This document shows positions 56,666 to 64,000 of a stretch of DNA of 64,000 nucleotides, in pieces. The translations under genes and the position numbers were made by a program. The stretch is taken from assembly GCF_963966145.1 (NCBI RefSeq), contig NC_091051.1:6262001-6326000 (forward strand), in the 5' to 3' direction. Each line of letters opens with the position of its first letter. Positions within the stretch are counted from its first letter, which is position 1. A model generated the notes under the pieces. That model was not told where the DNA came from. It ran no database searches and saw nothing but the letters and a program-made list of their open reading frames with translations. Source of the stretch: Tenebrio molitor (taxonomy: Eukaryota > Arthropoda > Insecta > Coleoptera > Tenebrionidae).

Positions 56666-57865
56666 GCAAGGCTTATTCGGCAAATTTGTTTGTTTGCGTT
56701 ACGTGGTGGACGCGGAACAATTGTCGAGGATAAAACTGCTTTTGAATTAAAAAAAAATCAACTGCAATCGAGTCAACGCTGATGTTTAGCTACGGTTAAT
56801 TAACACTTAATTGTGTCTCGAATCTGGAAGTAAATATTTTCATTTGAGAGACCTTTCCAGGTCTGCGCAAGTAATTGATGTAAATATGCAGACGTAACAG
56901 TTTTGTGGTTCAAACAGTTTCTTTCTCCTTCATTAATTTTGTGATTCCCTTGAAAATCAAACTTTTGAAAAGTCACACTCGCGTTTTACTAATTAATTAA
57001 TGATTTTCGGAAGTTTTCGTCGCCACTGTTGCTCTTTTTGATTGCTACCGTACGAAATTTGGTTCGCACGAAATTTCTTATCAAAATTAATAACCAACAC
57101 AATTTGGGAAATAAAAATTCACCGATACAAGAATAGCATATTGTTATATGTACTAGTTTGACAAGAGGGTCTATTGTGGCAAGAGTGCTACAATGCCTCT
57201 TATTAAACGACTATAATATATTATTTTCTACTTTGTCATTTGTTCAAAGAAAAACAGAAAAATATTTTTTTTAAATAAATTGGTTAGGAATTTTGATTAG
57301 AACATATGATAACACTGTCAAGTCAGTTTCATTCGTTCCAGAAAGCTTTATTATCTAAATTGTAATTGTTTTTCACATTAAATAATAGTTGAGATGTTTA
57401 TTATTTTGGTGACGTTTGATATTTGACGGATGAAGCAAATGGTGCCACTCTTAAGAACTAAAACTTTACTAAAAATAGTTTCACAATAAGATCTATTATT
57501 AAACTATTTTCGATGATACAATAAGTCCATTATAAACGCAAAGCAGAGAAAGTGCTACCTGAGCTTCATTATTTGTTGATTATGATGAGAATCATGTTAT
57601 TGAAGTAATCTAGTAATCTGGTTTCAATGAAACAATATTCTTTATCTCCCTAAAGCCATTTACATGGATTGGACTAAAATAGAGGGTCATTATAAATGTT
57701 TGTTACGTCGTTGTTGGTTGTGAAATTACAATACATTGTAATACATTATACATACTATACTATATTGTATTTGTTGACGGCAAAACTATGTGCTTGGTTG
57801 CCTACAACAAGGTGAATTAAGAAAGTGTAATTTGAAATAAAAAAAATTATCACATATTATATCCC

Positions 57866-58092
57866 AAGTGCAAAATTTTTTATCGGAATTTTTTTTGCTA
57901 ATGAACGAAAACATAAATGAGGTCAGAAGACCAAGAGACTTCGACTTCGTCTCGTGCTCTTATTTGATAATAATTATCAAATAAAAGCATTCGACTTCGT
58001 GTCGTGCTCTTATTTGATAATAATTGGTCTGACTTCATTTATGGATGTTTTCGTTCATTAGCAAAAAAAATTCCGATAAAAAAATTTGCACG
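57866..58092. repeat. ~227-bp palindromic element with an internal duplication
   Basis: The outer arms (GCAAAATTTTTTATCGGAAT ... ATTCCGATAAAAAAATTTGC) are about 70-75 bp. The centre holds two direct copies of CGACTTCGTSTCGTGCTCTT (S = C or G) followed by ATTTGATAATAATT. MITE-like. Confidence 0.75.
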
Positions 58093-60129
58093 AGGGGTAT
58101 ACGGCTGATTATTTCCTGAATAGAATGAAACCAAACGAATTATGTATTTCCAATCCTTTTCATTCAAAATATTTTTTTTTTTTTTAAATTAGGTACCGAC
58201 ATTTTTTATCAGATTATTGCACATGTGCATTTTAGAGAAATTTTATGGGGTTATTTTTTGTTTTTTCATTTTGATTGGTCAATATTTGTCACGCAATTGG
58301 TTGCTAAACACATGAAGGAAATAATCATCAACAATTACCATCAAATTTCGTACATTCAGTTGATTAAAATCGTATCGAAAGAAAATTAATGTTCCATTTC
58401 AATAATATGACTTTACAAGAAACGTATCTTGTTTCGAGTAATACATTATTTTCGTTATTGATAAAATAAGAGAGTGTTTACTGTTTATGGTCAAGTGTAA
58501 ATAAAATGTTTATTACTTATTGCGATAACTTGTCCTATACGAGGCAGCCTTGAAAAAGACTTTTTTCTTGACTTAACTAGTTATAAACACTTAAATAAAT
58601 ACTCTGAAAAATGATATAATATGAAAATTGAAAAATGACAACTGTGGGTAGTCAAATATCAAATTTACAATCCAAGAGGCAACATATGACAAAAGTCACA
58701 ACCATCTACGATGTATGAAACGTTTCTGACAACCCTGTTTTTTGTTTTGTGGTATTTGGTGTGTTTTGACATTTCGCTCAGGTACATAACCTCACTTTGA
58801 GACGAGAACTCTTGTGGGGGTAATTCGAAAAAGAACTGTTTCTTGCAAAAGAAATAATTCGCCCCACACTACTTGTAGGTATACTGATTAAATTACTTAT
58901 TATTATATGTTATTCTATGATTTGACAGTTGATCGAACTACGCTACGGCATACGTTAACGGAAACAAAAGCCAATACCAGTCCACTTGGCCACACATTTT
59001 TTTAACGCCCCTTACTTCTAATGAATTCTACCTACATATCGTATTGTAGTATGCTATTCCAAACATGCTATAAATACCTAGATATGTGCTGAGTCTACTC
59101 AAACACCGTTTCGAAACGTTTCTTCCTTTTCAGAAATGTTTTAAACAATAAACACCTCGACAAATGTTTCAGATTACCCATTTGTCAAATGTCAAAATTT
59201 TTATAAATAGGTACTTAATTTTTTTCTATTTGAATGTTCGCATTTTAACTTTTTTCTACTCTGTTACACCTGTCTATCACGATTCATCCCAGTTACAAGC
59301 ATTTAAACTGTACCAAAGACATTTTGTAGCTAGTTGCAATTTCACACCTACGCAACATGGAAAATATCACTTTCAAACAAAACACAGTTTGAATAACTAC
59401 AAAGCTCCTAAAAGCTAATGATAGAGAAACCCTAATTAAGCTGTGTTATCTGACTACCCTAGATTAGCTTAAAGCAAATATTAAGCATGTTTGGGATAAC
59501 TTAATACAATATATGCCATCTCACTTGAAACTTTCCTGGCAGATTTATAGTCCCCCATTAACACTCACAGTGGTATTGACTGACACGTTATTATTTATTT
59601 ACACCCAATTTTTTTAGTTTTACTGATGGATATGTGACAGTATACTTGCCATTTTTTGCTCAATACAATTTAACGCTGAAAAACAGAAAAAAGTAGAGAT
59701 AACAATGTGTCAATCAATAAACTGTTATTTGAAGGAAAGTTGTTGCTGGAAAAACCTTTAGGTACAAAGAAATAAACTTTCTGGTAATCTTTCTGGATAT
59801 TTTCTTGTTTCTTAATGAAGGAAAAGTAAACAACAAGAACTGACACGTTTATTGAGTATGAATTTATTGAACAGTACCCTATTTTAAAAAAAATATAATA
59901 AATTACTTTTTGCTCTTATATTTTGCCACTTACGTATATAACATTATGCTGAAACGGTATCAAGGACCTATCAATTAGGACTTTTCATTCTAATTTTTTA
60001 AATAAGTGATGCCAAACAAAAAAGGAGATAGGAGAATTGGAATGTTCTTCATAACGCCTTAGTTCTAGCAATTCAAAATATATTTTAGAAGCAGGATCAT
60101 CGAGTGTTGTTAAATAGAAAAACTTCCAT

Positions 60130-60420
60130 GATGGCGACAATGATTTGGACAACAGTTTTTGTAATTCTGATTCTATGACTGTGCTTTGATGGAAAAAAGG
60201 ACCAGATCTGCTGTTCCATCAAAACAACGCTCCAGCTCACAAGAACTACATTTTATCGTTAGGTACTATTCTTGTCAGTTTCAAAATATTGGAGCGACCG
60301 TTCTATTGGCCAAATATAGCTCCCAGTGATTGCTTTCTTCTTTTTTTAAGTTACACAAGTTCAGTTGTTGCTTACAGTGATTGTAAAGCTGTACAGAATT
60401 TTTAAAACTTCACGAAAAAC
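60130..60420 (+). pseudogene. degenerate mariner transposase fragment
   Basis: From 60205 a frame of about 50 codons reads DLLFHQNNAPAHKNYILSL ... FYWPNIAPSDCFLLF. This is the conserved catalytic region of mariner transposases, normally HxDNAPxH followed by YSPDLAPSDYF. The catalytic Asp of the HQD motif is Asn here, and the flanks have stops and frameshifts, so it is inactive. No terminal repeats were located. Confidence 0.85.
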
Positions 60421-62855
60421 TCGGTGAACAACAAAGAAGTTATGCTTGTCACGTAAGATAGGTACCTTTTTCCGATTTTGAAAATATTATACCGTCGAAG
60501 TCAAGGCTTTGCAAAATATTAGTACCATTTCCTGAGGGTAACTCAAGAGTAATTCAACTTTATTAGGTCTACAAATCCAAGGCAATGCTATAAACCACCA
60601 AACATTACGACTCCCTCTTAAGACCCTAAATGTAAAAAAGTTAAATCAGCTTGTCATTTGGTGGCTGCAAGTAGATTACAAATAAGAGATATTTGACTGG
60701 AAAGTGAGTGGAAAACAAATTTGGTTTCGCAGGATTGCTTATAAATATATGTCTGCTCCAGTTAAGCGAGTCTGAATGTGTACTTTATCGGCTGTAACAA
60801 TTCTCAGAAAAGCAAGCTCCACATCATAATTATTGGATTGGATACAGAGTGTTTAAAGCGGTCTGACTCTGTACCAGCAAGAATAACGAACTGATCGATA
60901 AAGTTGTGACGTTGTAGACCCGCCCATGACGTCATCTCTAAACTGAAAGCTCAGATCTGAATGTTAAGTTCCAGCCAAAATATCACAGCAAAACGTTATT
61001 AATGGTCGCATTGTACCTACAAAAAAGAAGGTTGAAAATTCAGACCAATTGGAGTTCCGTTGAAGATGTTACGTTATTTATTTTTTGTGAAAATTAAAAA
61101 AACAATGACTAAAATGTGTGGACTGGTTAAAAAATTAACCTAGGTAATAACAGCACGAAGACGAATACGTTGAAATTATTTAGCAGAATCTGGACAAGGC
61201 TTGTCAATAACCGTGTAATTACGGCTTAAATTAAATATGAGAAGAGTCGGGGACACAGAGTCATCTAAATAAAACAAAACCCAGAAATTATGTCGTGAGA
61301 TAAATGCATTTTTCTACGACGGCATGTTAATTAAGTCGTTGTTTGTGTACTACCTACCTGCTTTATAATTTTAATTAAATTCCAAGATTCTTTCAGAGCG
61401 CGTTTTCATTTAATACTCATTTTTTGATTTCAAAAGAATTTCAACAAATAATTTCAACGAAATTAAAAAACTGCTTATTTTTTAATTTATTTCGCATATA
61501 TCGTCGGCGTTCGAGGTTTGTCGACACAAGGCAACTGTACTTGATTTGATTAAACAACAACATACACAAGGAGAAAATTTCGTTTACTATGTGTTCTTGC
61601 ATTGATGTATTTAACTATTAACCCAGTTTTCAAACGGCATCAAAATTGTATGAAGCCATATTCACTAATTACGCTCATGAGATCAACGCTGTTCTTGATC
61701 AAATATCATTTTAATCCCAAAACAGAATATGTATTGCGGACAATGTAACAGCCATTCATATCCAACTAGGATTCACATTTTAGTCACAATATCAACGTTT
61801 ACATTAATTTGTACGTTGCTAACAACGTTTTGGTTAGTGACGTTTTACGTCACTTATTTTTGGTATTCTTTGATAAATTGAATAAATTCAAATTTACTCA
61901 CCCAACACATTTGCTATTTCCTTGTAACACCAATCTGGAACAAGGATCACATAATATATTTCGTCAATTCAGTATTTAACTATTGGTTGATACAAATATT
62001 TCAGTGGAACACAAAATTATAAAACAAACAAGAGCTGTAAAGAAAAAAAAAATCAAGAAAGTAAAGTTCTGTATCTTGTGCATTTGCTTTTACTCTAAAC
62101 AGAATATTTTTATCTGGTTTATTTTCAAACAAAATATGTGTTTCACAACATATTACCAAAATCCAATCGTAAATTGGGAAAATATTTTTTTAATTTCTAC
62201 AGAAGGCAACGACTCTACCACGTTGTACTTCTGTCACAACTCTTTTGTTGTATTGACCAAAACAGACAAGTTCTAGTTTTTTTCCCAATATATTTCAGAC
62301 ATGTTCTGTAGGAGATAGATCTGGCCTCTTAACGAACCACACCAATTTGCGGTTTCTATCAAACTTTATAATTTTATGTTGAACTATTTGCTTCAGGAAT
62401 TTTTTTACTGTCAACTTGTCCTTTGCATAGTTCACTTAAAGACTAAGATTTTTGTTAATGCAGTTCGTTTGAAACAGTTTCTGTAGTCTGTGCCGAAACA
62501 AAAAGCTGTCACCTGTTATATTAGGTTATCAAATAAAAAAATCACTACACTTGGTAACTTTTTGTTTATTTGGTTGACTTGAATGAACACAAAAATTAAA
62601 ATTGAAACAGTTTAAATTTAGAAACTAGAGTTAGAGCTAGATCAGTCTAAAATAACAATGTTGGATAGTCAGAGACAAAAGAAAGTAAATTAAAGCTATT
62701 TTGTAATAAACTGACTTAACTGACAACTACTGACATAAATGATAACTTAACCTGAGTTTTTTTATTTTCCACTAAACAGCGTTGCCAGTTGTAATTTTGA
62801 ATTAAACAGTGTTGTTGTTTTTCTTTCATATTAATACAGACTAGGTAAAGTGCCT

Positions 62856-63230
62856 AATGTCAACAAGAAATTACTCCCTAGGATTCGAATTTTTAGGGAA
62901 ATCACGTTTTTCATGTTGTATTCAAATTTTCAAAAGTAATTTTGAATGCCTAGGGTTGGTTACTATCAATTGTGAGATTCTTTGCGCAAATCCAACTAAA
63001 TATGCCGCCAGAAACCAAAGCTGATTGTCAAATGAAAAAACATCTATCAGTTAGCGAGAAATTAGCCATTTGCAACTGTTACAAGGAATTCGCTGGCTTA
63101 CATTTTTGACATGGTTACGATATCTTTTCTTTGTCACCAGAAACCACATAGCCTCCAACCTAACCAAATTTATGGCAACCTAGTAACGAATATCCCTAGA
63201 TCCTAGGGAGTAATTCATTGTTGACATTAC
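62856..63230. mobile_element. 375-bp TIR element with a transposase-like start
   Basis: Imperfect ~45-bp ends: TAATGTCAACAAGAAATTAC and TCCCTAGGA on the left, with the inverse (TCCTAGGGAGTAATTCATTG, TTGACATTAC) on the right. Inside, a forward frame of 35 codons at 63002-63109 looks like the start of a helix-turn-helix protein (LSVSEKLAICNCYKE). This is an internally deleted DNA transposon, superfamily not settled. Confidence 0.7.
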
Positions 63231-63854
63231 TATATGTATATTTCAGTATTTTTTTTTTTGAAAGTTTTTAACATCTCTCTATCAAAACTTCAAACTTCAG
63301 AATTACGTCGGAAAGATCTAATTTTTGTTTTTAGTATAGCTAGAAATAGCAATATATCGAAATGACTGTATGGATTATGAACAAAACAAGTCACGTTAAG
63401 TTTATGGATAGGTCCTTGTTACATATGAACTTACATTTTACACTCGACATTTCTGAATAAAACTAAAGTTCACACAAAGAGCATAAGTACAGCAAAAGCT
63501 CGCTTATAACTAACACGACGTGCGGAAAGTTCCATGTGCCTTGATCCCTTGATCACAAGGATCCGCTGACATATTATTAATGCAAATTATTTGGCGAGTG
63601 CAAAGTTTGCAGTAAAATCGACAATACGTACAAATATTTCATGATTAACAGTTTTGTGAAGCTAACATGTCAAATAAGTAAAAGCAAAGAACATTACGAG
63701 CCAGTAAAGCGGGTGCGGTTCAGCCTCGCCCTCTACCGGGCCAGTATCGATCCTGCATGAGACCGAAACATGCCAGGGACGACACTCTTCGCAGAAATAC
63801 ATTATATGACCATCAATAGGATCATCCATTACATATTTTAATGTCACATTTCAG

Positions 63855-63968
63855 GAATCTTCTGGAAAATTGAAAAACAAATTCTCTTTAGAAAATAGAA
63901 ACAGCGGATATGTATGTCGTGACGTAGAGTTAAAAATAGAAAGAGAAGACTTAGAAGAAGGGTCTTGA
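63855..63968 (+). other. possible terminal coding exon at the window edge
   Basis: After a plausible acceptor (ATTTCAG at 63848-63854) a forward frame runs ESSGKLKNKFSLENRNSGYV ... IEREDLEEGS-stop. No homology is recognised and no upstream exon was located, so this is weak. Confidence 0.2.
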
Positions 63969-64000
63969 TAAAAAATATTAGCAGAGGAAGATTTAGACAA

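Larger units (their letters stand above)
54804..64000. other. non-coding region upstream of turtle
   Basis: No convincing coding exon in 9 kb. It probably contains the first (non-coding) turtle exon and intron plus intergenic DNA. Recognisable contents are listed separately: a CpG-richer stretch at 56.26-56.66 kb, a palindrome at 57.87-58.09 kb, a mariner remnant at 60.2 kb and a TIR element at 62.86-63.23 kb. The remainder is AT-rich with scattered short frames. Confidence 0.55.

Noticed and set aside
63662..63847. Minus-strand frame with several Cys and a hydrophobic end
   Set aside because: It looked briefly like a Ly6 C-terminal exon, but the LCN signature and cysteine spacing are absent.
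1..64000. CRISPR arrays, rRNA, tRNA, operons
   Set aside because: No spaced direct-repeat array, rRNA-like sequence or clear tRNA cloverleaf was noticed. The genes are intron-rich and eukaryotic. A tRNA scan was not possible by eye for every position.

Overview
This window looks like nuclear DNA from an insect, most likely a beetle. It is AT-rich. Protein-coding genes are split by many very short introns (often 45-60 bp, all GT-AG). It carries insect versions of cell-surface and cilium genes, and the spaces and long introns are packed with small inverted-repeat (MITE or foldback) elements and Tc1/mariner- and hAT-like remnants. The order assignment is an inference. The gene models rest on translations, splice consensus and reading phase worked out by eye.

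Layout. 1-1.6 kb: repeat-rich spacer. 1.6-2.3 kb (+): a three-exon Ly6/three-finger GPI-type protein. 2.57-14.4 kb: a tandem duplication. Unit 1 (about 2.57-6.56 kb) and unit 2 (about 6.59-14.4 kb) each carry a small secreted single-domain CBM14 (peritrophin-like) gene and a Ly6 gene on the minus strand. The Ly6 copy in unit 1 is a pseudogene. In unit 2 the Ly6 gene seems intact, but its last intron has swollen to 5.3 kb by nested transposon insertions. 15.2-21.6 kb (+): a 19-exon CFAP70 (TTC18) cilium/flagellum gene with two Lys/Ser-rich inserts. 22.2-23.3 kb (-): an unrecognised protein with RG-rich tracts and an acidic tandem repeat. 24.0-25.2 and 27.5-28.7 kb (+): tandem polyprenol reductase/SRD5A3-like genes with the same five-exon structure. 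29.9-31.0 kb (-): a HAD-family glycerol-3-phosphate/phosphoglycolate phosphatase. 32.7-36.9 kb (-): a Borderline-like IgSF adhesion receptor (4 Ig + 2 FNIII, short tail). 40.1-54.8 kb (-): a Turtle/IgSF9-like receptor (5 Ig + 2 FNIII, long proline-rich tail). 54.8-64 kb: non-coding DNA holding the probable upstream region of turtle and transposon remnants.

The two IgSF genes are neighbours in the same orientation with matching exon borders, so they look like ancient paralogues of the neuronal Turtle/Borderline pair. Ly6 and CBM14 proteins are secreted or surface proteins expanding locally. CFAP70, the polyprenol reductases and the phosphatase are ordinary cellular genes with no evident link to their neighbours.

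I found no convincing new biological system. The most interesting material is the matched pair of duplicated blocks: several insertions in one block have a readable empty site in the other. There is also a four-level nested insertion with an intact 8-bp target duplication, the unrecognised RG/acidic-repeat gene, and the unresolved cytoplasmic-tail splicing of the turtle gene.
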